From Dallia pectoralis (taxonomy: Eukaryota; Chordata; Actinopteri; Esociformes; Umbridae), in NCBI GenBank assembly GCA_029465975.1, contig CM055761.1, positions 3,573,823 through 3,637,822 on the forward strand: a stretch of DNA of 64,000 nucleotides. The letters run 5' to 3'. Positions 35,701 to 45,500 of this stretch are shown here, piece after piece. A program made the position numbers and the translations under genes. The notes beneath the pieces are model-generated. The model saw nothing but the letters and a program-made list of their open reading frames with translations. It was not told the origin of the DNA and made no database searches. Position 1 is the first letter of the stretch; each line of letters opens with the position of its first letter.

Positions 35701-36362
35701 CTCTTTTCGTTGCCTGACTACAGCCGGCAACCTCTTCACGCCAGCATTTTGTCTCGAACGTCCAAGTAAATAGCGGGGCTTGCTTAACAAAAACAATAGG
35801 CTACGTGATTGGTCAACAACACAACGCTTGCTCGATGTTGTGTTGTCTTATTGGCTACCCGCCAACGTGGCAGGTAGATTGACGGTTTCACCCGACAATC
35901 ACAGAAGTTACCCGCATTTGGCGGGTAGGCGGGTGCCAATTTCATACCCTGCAAATATCAGACAACATCATCATGGCCATATTTGCCATATTGCCCAGAC
36001 CTAAAAAAAAAAAACTACCCGAATCCTCCAAAGGAAGGCGTTACGCTGACCCTTTTACAGTAGTCGAGGATGTGAGAGCCGCCTGGCTCTGTCCTCGAGC
36101 AAGACAACTTACCCTAATTGATTCCCAAAGTGGCCAATGTGGCAGCCCGTGGTAAATCTCAGATCTGATTGGTTTTATTCAGACATTGTGTCGACTTGTC
36201 ACACTGCAATAATACCCCATACGTACGCGGTTTGTGTCCCAGTCCCCAGAGATGGAGTCTCCAAATAGAGTTGTAAAGAAAGCATAGCACCAGTAAGGTA
36301 CAGAGGACCAGGAGCAGCTGACGGGGTTTCTGACTCTCATCCCCTCCTACTGTACATGGCAT
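29679..36362 (-). CDS. st3gal3: st3gal3 copy B: beta-galactoside alpha-2,3-sialyltransferase, complete
   Basis: Type II Golgi sialyltransferase, 364 codons in ten exons: 36227-36362, 34260-34302, 34046-34129, 33439-33533, 32970-33033, 32530-32625, 31778-31964, 31351-31485, 30649-30795, 29679-29786. All junctions are GT-AG with matching phase. Sialylmotif L (VVGNGGILTNKS ... AYDLIVRLNNAP), sialylmotif S (NIPTLGAVAITMALHNCDEV), motif III HYYE near residue 317 and motif VS H(x4)E near 333-338 are all present. The human protein is 375 residues. One C is missing near the ancestral start, so the frame only works from an upstream ATG at 36360-36362 (MPCTVGGDESQKPRQLLLVL). Compared with human and copy A, exon 3 is three codons shorter and lacks the N-glycosylation sequon. 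The C-terminus has six extra residues after DLTNGI. The gene lies between kdm4a (upstream) and copy A (downstream), all on the same strand. Confidence 0.9.
30381..30494. repeat. Short direct duplication in copy B intron 9
   Basis: 'gacacctggttgggcaattgtgtc' followed by 'tctcacacg' occurs twice, near 30378 and 30448, about 70 bases apart. Confidence 0.75.
30649..30795 (-). CDS. st3gal3: st3gal3 copy B exon 9 (sialylmotif S and motif III)
   Basis: 147 nt, acceptor ttctctag, donor gtaccag. Encodes NIPTLGAVAITMALHNCDEV then DVAGFGYDMGKPHAPLHYYE and NTRMAAMNE, nearly identical to human ST3GAL3. Confidence 0.95.
31097..31210. repeat. Polypyrimidine tract (CT/C-rich) in copy B intron 8
   Basis: About 110 bases of almost pure C/T on the plus strand (purine-rich on the gene's sense strand), made of ctcccc/ccctct blocks. 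It can form triplex or G-rich structure in principle. Confidence 0.9.
31351..31485 (-). CDS. st3gal3: st3gal3 copy B exon 8
   Basis: 135 nt, acceptor ttctcag, donor gtaatg. Encodes YNVEMFWKSVAQHIPREPGD then MRILNPYFIQEAAFKLIGLP, matching human FWKSVATRVPKEPPEIRILN. Confidence 0.93.
31778..31964 (-). CDS. st3gal3: st3gal3 copy B exon 7
   Basis: 187 nt, same junctions as copy A exon 7, with one base difference (Asn codon here where copy A has Thr). Confidence 0.93.
31985..32190. repeat. Degenerate minisatellite 'ccacagggttctata' in copy B intron 6
   Basis: The same 15-16 bp unit as 6067-6405 in copy A, again next to the exon 7 acceptor, but shorter. Confidence 0.85.
32530..32625 (-). CDS. st3gal3: st3gal3 copy B exon 6 (sialylmotif L)
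   Basis: 96 nt, differing from copy A at two bases. One is non-synonymous: codon 32541-32543 is GAT (Asp), as in the rest of the family. Confidence 0.93.
32970..33033 (-). CDS. st3gal3: st3gal3 copy B exon 5
   Basis: 64 nt, acceptor tccgtag, donor gtatgt. Encodes EWILDYILKVTNNYGLGEEF, aligned to human AILSVTKEYRLTPALD. Confidence 0.88.
33439..33533 (-). CDS. st3gal3: st3gal3 copy B exon 4
   Basis: 95 nt, acceptor aatctcaag, donor gtatgc. Encodes FIKPAPMFLDMNYRALSQIR through PFGTKRQ. Confidence 0.88.
34046..34129 (-). CDS. st3gal3: st3gal3 copy B exon 3 (shortened stem)
   Basis: 84 nt, nine shorter than copy A. Encodes TLEHLTPTPKESCRSGYAAE. The conserved Cys is retained but the NxS sequon found in copy A and human is gone. 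Confidence 0.85.
34260..34302 (-). CDS. st3gal3: st3gal3 copy B exon 2
   Basis: 43 nt, acceptor atttatttag, donor gtaagt. Encodes (L)YDKHGFLAKLDYY. Confidence 0.82.
35236..35243. repeat. hAT target-site duplication, left
   Basis: CAAATATC immediately left of the element; identical copy at 35952-35959. Confidence 0.85.
35244..35951 (-). mobile_element. hAT-superfamily element, 0.7 kb, with BED zinc-finger remnant
   Basis: Flanked by an exact 8-bp duplication (CAAATATC), as expected for hAT. The ends are inverted: left CAGGGCCTGAAGTT, right (read inward on the minus strand) CAGGGTATGAAATT. The minus strand within (35455-35770) encodes a BED-type zinc finger (LCKPCSMVIHRA, GNTTNLFSHLKNHTCH). 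The catalytic dimerisation region is absent, so it is an internally deleted, non-autonomous copy. It lies in intron 1 of st3gal3 copy B. Confidence 0.85.
35455..35796 (-). pseudogene. BED zinc-finger transposase N-terminal remnant
   Basis: Shows the Cys-x2-Cys ... GNTTNLFSHLKNH-x-CH pattern of BED fingers found at the N-terminus of hAT/ZBED transposases. The frame ends soon after the finger. Confidence 0.75.
35952..35959. repeat. hAT target-site duplication, right
   Basis: CAAATATC, identical to 35236-35243. Confidence 0.85.
36227..36362 (-). CDS. st3gal3: st3gal3 copy B exon 1 (signal anchor, shifted start)
   Basis: Donor gtacgt after 36227. The sequence is almost identical to copy A exon 1, but the C run after AGAAA is four, not five. 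The ATG homologous to copy A's start (36338-36340) therefore reads out of frame and meets a stop in exon 3. The ATG at 36360-36362 is in frame and open: 45 codons plus one base, the phase exon 2 needs. The transmembrane stretch QLLLVLCTLLVLCFLY is unchanged. An acceptor ctctgcag lies just right of about 36400. Confidence 0.75.
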
Positions 36363-36419
36363 CCTCAATACTGCTGAAGAAGGGGACTTTGATTATCACC
36401 TGCAGAGATTCAACAGTCC

Positions 36420-38630
36420 ATTTGTAGAACAATGCTCTGTGAAATATGCTCGTTGCCATGAAATAACATACAATATCTCTTAAAAACAAAAATATAAAAT
36501 ACATTATCCCTCTTATTTATTGACAATTAAATGTACAAATATAATGTACATACACTACTGTGGCCAGATGTGTCCTTCCTTAAACAAGTGTGTCTTGAGT
36601 ACACTAACAGCGGCACACCAACCCCGGTGGTGGTGTCTGAAGTTCCTACTAATGATAAAGTACATATGGACCAATCCTGTCCCTATAATCGGTGTGTAAA
36701 CGAAGCTATAACTAGTACCAACTGAGCAGCAAGGAAATTAAAGGCCAGTAGTAGGATTTAGATAGTATATTTGATAAACAAAAACAGAACAATATCTGCA
36801 TGAAAAAAGTCACATCAAAATGTCAAGAGAAACTATTTAAATTGCGTTTGTACTTACAACTTGTTGTTCATGTAAACTTAAATATAATTATTTTCCGTAA
36901 ATGTTCAGCAGGGTTTGTCTGGCACTCCTTGGTAGACTGGCACATAAACTATAAGACGCTGGCCAAAACTGTTTTTTTTCCGCGCCTCTTAGTCGTGCCT
37001 TCAAAATAAAAGTGCCAAGCAATGTCAGGGGGTTGTTAAATATAAAAACGGTATTTGAGAATTAAATGAAAATCCACAGTGTATGTATTAACTGCGTTAT
37101 TGCAATGACAGGAAATATTTGTTCAACCTTTTGAGGGTTGCCTTCTGTGAGAATCACTAAGAGATCCGACACACGTATTCAACAGTGGATAATCTTTAGA
37201 TAGTGCTGTACAGTCCAATATGTGTTCATTCTTTATATTCTAGTGTCCCCTCAAAGCAATAATACGCAGTGAAATTACATTAAAAAAATTTAATACATTA
37301 AAAATAGTGAAATGACATAAAAAATGTAATACATAAAAAATAGTAGTACTGCTTATCAGTGATGATTTATAATCTTGTTGAAATGCAGATATGTCCATTG
37401 CCAAAGCAGATTTTCACATGAAATTCAGAAGATGCATTAGTATTACAGCAAAAAAGGCACATATTTCTTATGAAATCATAACATTCAAATCCATAAAAAC
37501 ACTTTGTGTAATAAAGGAAAATGGCAAAGGAAAAAATATTTCACACGCTACCACATTATATGTAATACTTGTTTGAAACCCCTTTATGTGCAATGATAGC
37601 TTTAAGAAGATTCGAGTACGAAGGAAGTAATCTTCCACTTTCAGGTGTGATTTTCAGGCACCCCATAGATGCTTAATATGGAAGCCCATACGGGATGTCG
37701 TGGGAAAAAGTGCATAGGCTAGGTTCTTTTCCCATGTAAAGCTTTATTCAAGATTCATGAACCATAACAACACTCTGTGCCAAAGTCAGTCAAGGGCTCC
37801 CCGGACCCCGATGATCAGGCCGTTATACAATTCAGAACAGGTCACAGTGTCTCGTTCCCATGCATGTTGTTGCGCCGTCAGGGAACATCATAACAAAATA
37901 GTTACAGGCCGAAAGGAGTTAGCCAAAACAAGAAACTCCTGCCGGAGCAGACACGACTCTTCCCACTGCAAATAGACAGTCACGGGTGTGGTGAGTTTTG
38001 TTCCACACAGGGAGTTTAATGGGGTGCACTTCCTGTGTCTGGTGATTGTTTTGTTGTTAGCACAGCTGCGGCTTGTTAGCAATCACTGGGACCATTTACC
38101 CCAGCTTTAGCCATGCTACGAAACCTCCCACGGACAGCCAGAGATGCCAGCCCCCAGGAGAGCCCTCATTCCTCCCTTTGGGGCATAGTTGCGAGGTATG
38201 AAGTTGCCCCAGTGGAGCAGGCTGGGGAGGAAGTCAAGTGTGCTCTATCAATGCTGCTCTGCACCCAACATTGGAGCAGGTGAAGACAGATGGAAGGACG
38301 ATAGGCCTCAACCGTCTACACCCATATCTCCCTTACCATCACTGCGAGGCCTCAGAAATCACAAAGCAAACCCTGGAGAGTGGTTTGTCTTCTGTTCTTA
38401 ATTCTTCCCTCGGCTCTCCCCGCCACTTCTTTTTCAAAAGAAACCGACAGGACTCCTAACCCCTGCTGTGTGTAAGTTCCCCCGTGTCTTACCTCCATGC
38501 AATATATTTACTGTGTATAGGGCGTTCATCTAACAATGTCCACGGAATATTTGACAAAAAACAGTGTACACAAGTTTCATACAATTCATACCCAGGGGGG
38601 TGAACGAATGAACGGAAACAATATATACTT
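36420..38630. other. Intergenic stretch upstream of st3gal3 copy B
   Basis: An acceptor AG at about 36400-36402 implies at least one untranslated 5' exon further right in this region, but I could not place it or a promoter. No other gene was recognised. Confidence 0.4.
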
Positions 38631-38632
38631 AA

Positions 38633-39345
38633 GAAAGGAACGTTCTCTCACCTTCAACTGTGTTGACCTTCAGCAAACTTAAGACGAGTAAATAATTGTA
38701 CGAACTCAACAACTGAGACATTCTGAACACGGTTCACAGACACACGTGAACAGGATTGGAATAACGTGTCCCTGAACCAAGGTGGGGCCATAGAGTGATT
38801 ATCTGGTACGGCAACACGTGTGGTGACGACCTGATAACTAACAGACCCACAGGCCCGCGTTCCTGCCACACTCTCAGCACAGGCGGACAGTCAGCACTGG
38901 CGGAGGGATCGTGTGCACCTGGTGTAACTCAGACCACCTGCAGCCGTGCCGCAAGTGGGATGTTCGGCTCCTGGGCAGGTGTCGTTCCACACGATCTGCT
39001 GTCCTTCCTGTCTCAGATGTCCACCACAGACACATATGACACATCCATGCAGATGTGCAGGGGACCGCAGGATCTTCCTTTAGGCGTCTTTCGGAGCCGG
39101 CAGAAAGGTCTCTTCCATATGAGTTTTCACATCGCCTGCTGTCTGTAAGCCGATAGCGTGTTAACGCTAACGTTCCACAGGTGCATGTTCCTTATTGGTC
39201 ATGGTTCATTGAACAAGCATTGGAAACAGTGTCGAACCCCTTTACAATAAAGCACCGTGAAGTTATTTTGGTTTTTTTCGGACTCATCTGTGAAAGACAG
39301 GGTGTTGAAAGAGGGACATTTCTTACTTTGCAGACTTCATATATC
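38633..39345. mobile_element. Tc1-like DNA transposon relic (salmonid/pike type), internally deleted
   Basis: Left part 'ggaacgttctctcacc...ttcagcaaacttaa...caacaactgagacat...ataacgtgtccctgaacc', middle 'tctttcggagccggcagaaaggtctctt', right part 'ggttcattgaacaagcattggaaacagtgt...tttacaataaagcaccgtgaagttatt...gggacatttctta'. This is the order of a Tc1-like family I know from salmonid sequences, with most of the transposase missing. Boundaries are approximate. Confidence 0.65.
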
Positions 39346-40724
39346 AACACATCAATATCAAGGACCTAATAATGAGGACAATCAAACGATTGTCCTTTAG
39401 AACAACTACATTCTGGAATGCGGTTCTATTCCTCTTAAATTACACGTCTTCAGTTCTTATAGCTAATTACCAAAGCAAGAACCGGTTAGACAAATAGTTT
39501 CTCCTCCCGATTGCTTATAAATGGCCTGATACAGCGCCCTAAATACATATTTCAGCCAGTTGTGTACAATTTGTATGACCCCAAGACTAGTGAACATTTG
39601 ATACATTACTTTACTGTAACTGTACATACCTGCTACACTTAAATTTATAAAAATAATACTTTAATATTGTTCATATTTCCAATTTTTACAATTTTTCCCT
39701 ACACTTTTGTTACATTCCACATAAATGTCTGGGTGTAGTGCACGGTGTGTTAGTTCGTTTCACAGGTGCCGCGAGTAAGTGCAGATTGAGATTTGAACCA
39801 TGGCTACCAGGCTTCTGAAGCGGCCGCATCAGCTTCTGATTTCTGCATCTATTAACTATTTCAGTGCCTGTATATGTGGACCAGTGACCAGGGCGTCATT
39901 TGGTTATCTGGTTTCCCTAACAGGATTCAAGATGACAACACTCTGAATTTTATACTGAGATTTCACATTGATGGGTTAAAAAAAATAAGCGTAAGCGCTG
40001 GGTGAACTTGGGCCTGTCGTGCTATATTTAACGACCAACGTCGACGTGATAGCCCTGCCTCCCCATATGTCCAAAAAGTCTGCCAATTGGTGTACATGCC
40101 TGGTGAAAAGAGCCTCTTGGACCCATAACATTTGCCATGATGGACCTTCTTGTACAGGGACAAGTTGAAAAAACATACATGAATTTCCTACCTTTGAACC
40201 ACTTCTCCAATCGACTTAATTTAAACATGTCAAGGTTTTATCTATGTCAGGAGGAACGCACCATCGCTGCTTGCTATTCTTATTTATTCTTGGTTTAGAA
40301 CTTCATAGGAGCTGAGTGGTATGAGGAAAACGTGGGAAAATTGCATTTTGGAAAAATCGGGAAAGAAAAAGTAGCAACCCATTCCCATTCTAATCACCAA
40401 AAGTGATCACAGTATCACCACGACGGAATAAATTTACCACCGCTTGTGAATCCTGGGACACGTGTCTGCTTTACTAACTATTATTTACAAATGTGCGATG
40501 AGGAATTAAACCGATTATTAACAAAAACGCTGCGGACGAATCCAAGGAAGATGACCCTTTTGGTATCATGGACATTCAAAGATAAAATAGAACCAATGCA
40601 TGACAAGCCAAGTCGTTTACTGATACAAACAAAAAATAATCTTTACAAAATGTATGAATGATAATCTGGAAGAATTCCAGCAGTCTTTTTTCAGAAATAC
40701 AGAAAAGGGGGTCACATATGAACA

Positions 40725-40800
40725 GACCAGGGATCAGTTCCCAAATGGCAGCCTATTTCTTGTACAGTGCACTTATTTTGCCCATGCCCAAAAGAAGTGC
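40725..40800. repeat. Dispersed repeat relic, 'cccaaatggc...gtgcactta' family
   Basis: Carries 'gttcccaaatggcagcctatttcttgtacagtgcactta', a decayed copy of the family noted at 2625-2720. Confidence 0.5.
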
Positions 40801-40954
40801 AATATTTCCAGTAGGAACTACGGGGCCATTTTAGTCAGAGATCCCATTTTACCCATTTAAATAAACTACTTAACATAATTACAGCTCACAGTGTTTTTTT
40901 CCGACTGTGAATATTGAACACATGCATCATTCTAAAACAAAGCAATAGAACAGG

Positions 40955-42431
40955 CTTTTATTTATAGAAAAAGTTTTATAGTCATCCATAATGCTGAATG
41001 AAGATGATAAAATCTTGCAGAGTTTACTGCTGTGAGCGACATTTCACCGAGTCTGGTCGGTCGATTTCAGTCATTTTCTCCACATTCCCAGAAATCCGTT
41101 AGAGCATTCCCAGATGTGAGTTAGCTTTCTGTCTGATTTTGAAATATCCCAACCAAGATTTCTAGATTCCGCGAAAGCTACAAGATTTTAACACTCAAGA
41201 CAACAGCAGATTACAGGTAAACAATGGAGACAATCTTAAGGCCACTTTATGCTAAATTAATAAGCGCACCATGGTTGATAATCTTGGCTGTGTACGGATA
41301 GGGGGGGGGTGTTTGACAGACAATCGAAACAATCTTATAAATGTACAATTAATTATTTTCAAACGTTTTTTTTGTGTGACAAAAATAGCAAACGTCAGCA
41401 CACGACTATCAAAATGTCCTCGCAAACTGGACTTAAATAAAAGTGCCGCACACAACTCCATTACGAGGGCAGTGAACCATAAACGGGACAGCCATTGTAA
41501 TCACAAACAGGCCATTCTCAATTTATCTCTATAGCAAAAATAGAACACACAGAACCTCTGACACAAAATTACAAATCACTGTCTGTATTACAGAGGTCGC
41601 CTTCTCAAAGCACCGCATAATAAATACACAGGTAAAAAAAAGTCTAAAAATGGCAAATGCTATATTCAACGCGTTCCCACAAACTACAATGTTTAGGAAT
41701 GCAGCCAACAGTGTGAATCTGCTAAGAGGAGGAGGCGACTTTATTAGGAAAATTGCGTGGCGCCTCCTTCGAAATAAAACATGGGCGGCATAGAAGCAGC
41801 ACCCTAAAAATGAAATGGCAAAATAAATACATGTTAAAACAACTGGCAACATTCAGTAATTTTTACAAAACAAAAGTGTGTGTGTGTGTAAAGGTTTATG
41901 GCAGGATTATTTGTGTCCGGTTCGCTAAATTATGTTGAGTGGAAATTATTATTATGTTTAGGAGCAGAATTCATGGTCCGACTCGCTAATATTAAAAAGA
42001 TGAGTTACAGCTGCTGGGCGATAGAAAAGTGGCATAAAATGTGAGATGGATGGCATCTCCCTTCCCGGCTTCTATTACCTATACAGACTCAAGAAAGTGG
42101 CCCTGGTCTTGAGTCCCAGTCACAACTTAAAAAGGTAATAAAATAAATGGTCTGATTTCCCGGGAACAAAGTCGCCGGAATAAAAACATCTCCGTCGAAG
42201 GTTCTTCTCGGTTCGGAACTAGTCAAATCGGTATCTGCGAACCTGCTGCATAAAATTAAGAGATCGAAAAAACTCTTGGAATCGGAAGTTCATCGTCAGC
42301 GGAAGTACTTCAGGCAGAGAATCCGCTCACTCAGATAACAATAGATGAAGTGAGCAGACGTCGGGTAAGAACAAACAGTGCTGGTGGACCGTGTAGAAAT
42401 GACACATCTCCATCATGCTGCTGTTGACAAG
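40955..42431 (-). other. kdm4a: Probable kdm4a 3' UTR region
   Basis: Sequence immediately after the kdm4a stop. Candidate AATAAA signals on the minus strand are near 41739 and 40960 (read as tttatt). The true cleavage site cannot be fixed by eye. Confidence 0.4.
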
Positions 42432-42572
42432 CTACTCCATGATGGCCCTGTAGATCACGGGTTCGATGTAGTCACCTCTGTACCGCGAGTTTATCACCCT
42501 CTGTCTCTTCGACTGCTGGATGGCCTCCGTGTCCTCAAAGATGCCATCGAAACGCATGTCGGAGGCCTTAGA
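42432..42572 (-). CDS. kdm4a: kdm4a exon 22 (C-terminus)
   Basis: 141 nt with TAG at 42432-42434; acceptor tccccag. Encodes SKASDMRFDGIFED through RVINSRYRGDYIEPVIYRAI ME. Confidence 0.95.
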   Translation of the reverse strand, partial: SKASDMRFDGIFEDTEAIQQSKRQRVINSRYRGDYIEPVIYRAIME

Positions 42573-45500
42573 CTGGGGAGATGGGAATATTATTTAATAT
42601 CCGCGAAAAAACCTGATTGGACAGTTCAACTTAAAACAAAAGACTTGGGATGACATAAGTGCCATAGAACATTTCTAAGACTGGAGACAAAATCCCCACA
42701 ACAGGGCACGTGTCCGTTACCGAAGATCATTTAATAAGAGACGCCACCTTTAAATGGCTTCCTTGCAGCTCCGACGTTCACAAGCAATGTTACATTTAAA
42801 ACGCATTGGTAAACGTGAACATCTTAGATGTTTTAAGTGCTATTGACATCGGTTTCGGCGGTCACAGGAACTCTCGCGACCAACCAAGTGAAGAACCGAG
42901 TAACGTAGAAGGCACATTATCACGACTGCAAACTCACCAGTCTTGACTTGACTCTCTTGGGCAGCTCCTCGTCCGTCGTGTAAACATCGTCTCTCTTGGC
43001 GGTCAGCTGTGACCCATCTTCAAACTCCACCTGCAGGAAACAACCCCAACAACACCCGTCAGCGTGAAACCACAAAAGAAGATCCCACCTATCGAATAAA
43101 ACAGAGTCACAGGGCTTTTCCGAATTAGCGCTGTGCTACGGCGTGGCTTTGTCGTATAGAAAACCGTACAGTACCTGATACATCTGGATGTCATGGGCAG
43201 CTACAAACGTCGCCCCGTAGACGAGTCCATCTGTCCACCTGACCTGGACCACGTCACCATGCGGGGGAGGGCCTAACTTGACACAGTCCCGGCCCTGACA
43301 ACACAAAACAACCAATCAGTTGCCTCCTAGAAACTCCCCATTTAGCAATCGATCAACAAGCTAGCAAATATTCAAACGCCTCATACGAATGTATGAATAC
43401 AAAGTAATAACTCAACATTTAAAACAACTTTTGACATCCCTTTCCGAAACACCGGCCTCAACTTGCTACTACATGAAGGATAGTCTTCTCACCACAATGT
43501 CTTGGGGAAAGAGGTTATCGCTGAAAGAACCATCGTCGAAATTGACCTCGTAGAAGGTCTCCTTGGAGAGCTGCACCACGTCACACTGGTAGTAGCGACC
43601 GTTTTTGTGCTTGCAGATCACCCGCTGTCCCACACTGAGCTCATGCATGGCTGCTTTGTTACGCTAGCAGGGGATAAGGAAGAGGTCAACAATACGACAG
43701 AAGGTCAACTATCAGCAGCATGTTAAAACCCAAAGCCTTCAGAGTTCCGCCGGCTACCGCGACACATTTCTGAAACGCCGGCCTGAACACGGGAGGGCAT
43801 AATGAGACGTACCTCCGTCTGGATGGGCCCTTTGTGTCGACAGCACGTGACGTACACCACAAAGGGCCAATCGTCTGGCTGCATGAGAACTCCAGCAGCC
43901 TGGGCACATGTGGGGTGGTAGGCAGTGGGGCAGCGGCCGTGCGAACACTGAACACAACAGCCGGACGTCTTCTTCATTCGCTTCTTACAATAGTAACATT
44001 TCTGCACGACACGGAATAACGAGACGTTACAATAGTTAAGAGATGTGCCGGATGGAAGACGAGGCCTTAGAAATAACCTACTGCCCAATCATGTTGAGGC
44101 AAGCAAAACTAATATGTATTAAGACGAACATGTGCACTACGTTCTTTGTCTTATAAAAACACTAACAGTAATTTGTCATAATAATAATATTTTGAGCTTA
44201 TATAGCGCTTTTCTAGGTACTCAAAGCATAAGTTAATTGCATTGGAATATATGCAGCGCTACAGACCCACCGATGCTGGATTTTCCTGTCCAACACCTGT
44301 TTGGGAGGCAGCCAATAATATCTCACAAACGTGAGTACACCAGTCACATTTTTTTAAATATTTGATTATATCTCTTCATGTGACACTGGAAGGTGGAGGA
44401 GGCTAAGGTTTCTAACATCCACCAGCTCCGTGATGTCCTCAGGTGAACTCCATGCCTGAGAGGGTTATGGTAGTGCTGGAAAATAAAGGTGGCCACACAA
44501 AATAAGACACTTTGGGCCCCATTTGGACATTTTCACATAGGGGTGTGCTCACTTTTGTTGCTGTGGGTTAATGGCTGTGGGTTGAGTTATATTGAGGGGA
44601 CAGCAAATGTACACTGTTATACAAGCTGTACACTCACTACTTTACATTGTAGCAAAGTGACATTTCTTCATTATTGTCACATAAAAAAAAAATCTAATAT
44701 TTACAAAAATGTTAGGGACATACTAACTTTTGTGAGATACTGTATATGCCTATTAAATTGTATATTTTTTTAATTGGCAGACAGAGAAACTGATTTGATT
44801 TTTTTTTTACAGACAAAGCAAATTATGATATCTTAGCTACATATTATAATAGACACTTATTGAAAAACTAAACAATATTGGTTTACATGATTACAACTTC
44901 ATATATAAATTCAAAAGAAAATGTACCTTCTTTCGCAAGAATACAAAAAGCGTTGTTGTTTTTTGCGAATCAGGGACGGACCTCGGGACAATAAGAACTT
45001 CAGCTCATGCAATCGTTGGTCAGTTTAAATTTAAAAAAAAATGATAACACTTAACTAGACAGGAAGGATCTGTTCAATCGTTCCTGAAATTACCAAGACG
45101 TTTTAAGCGAATATGTTTTTTATAGGCAACCAAGAAAATCACCTGTTTTGTTTAGTTTTGCTTGGTAAACCAGAGCCGAACCCGTCTACTGCGATAACAA
45201 TGTTTGTTTATTCAGTAGGATGTGGTTCTCTGTCTCTGTCTCGACACAGGATGAAAGGAAGAGAAAACCAATTCAGAGGGATACTTTAAATGCTAAAAAA
45301 AAACGTTCTTTACAAGCACCGAATTTGATTCCAGACTCCGGATCTGCCCGGACAATCTGATCTAAGAATCTAAGTTTTGAATATGTAAATATTGGTTTTG
45401 GTGAAGTCGTTATGTGCACATTATTGAATAGATAACATATCCAAGAAGGTTCAAACGACTAATTTATTTACATAGGGTGCTGTTGAACATTGAATTATTC

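Noticed and set aside
35973..36155. Plus-strand open frame next to the hAT element
   Set aside because: Starts at the element edge with a Lys run from poly(A); no homology.
39775..39830. Possible tRNA-like B box (minus strand GGTTCAAATCTC)
   Set aside because: No A box at the right distance and no cloverleaf could be drawn.
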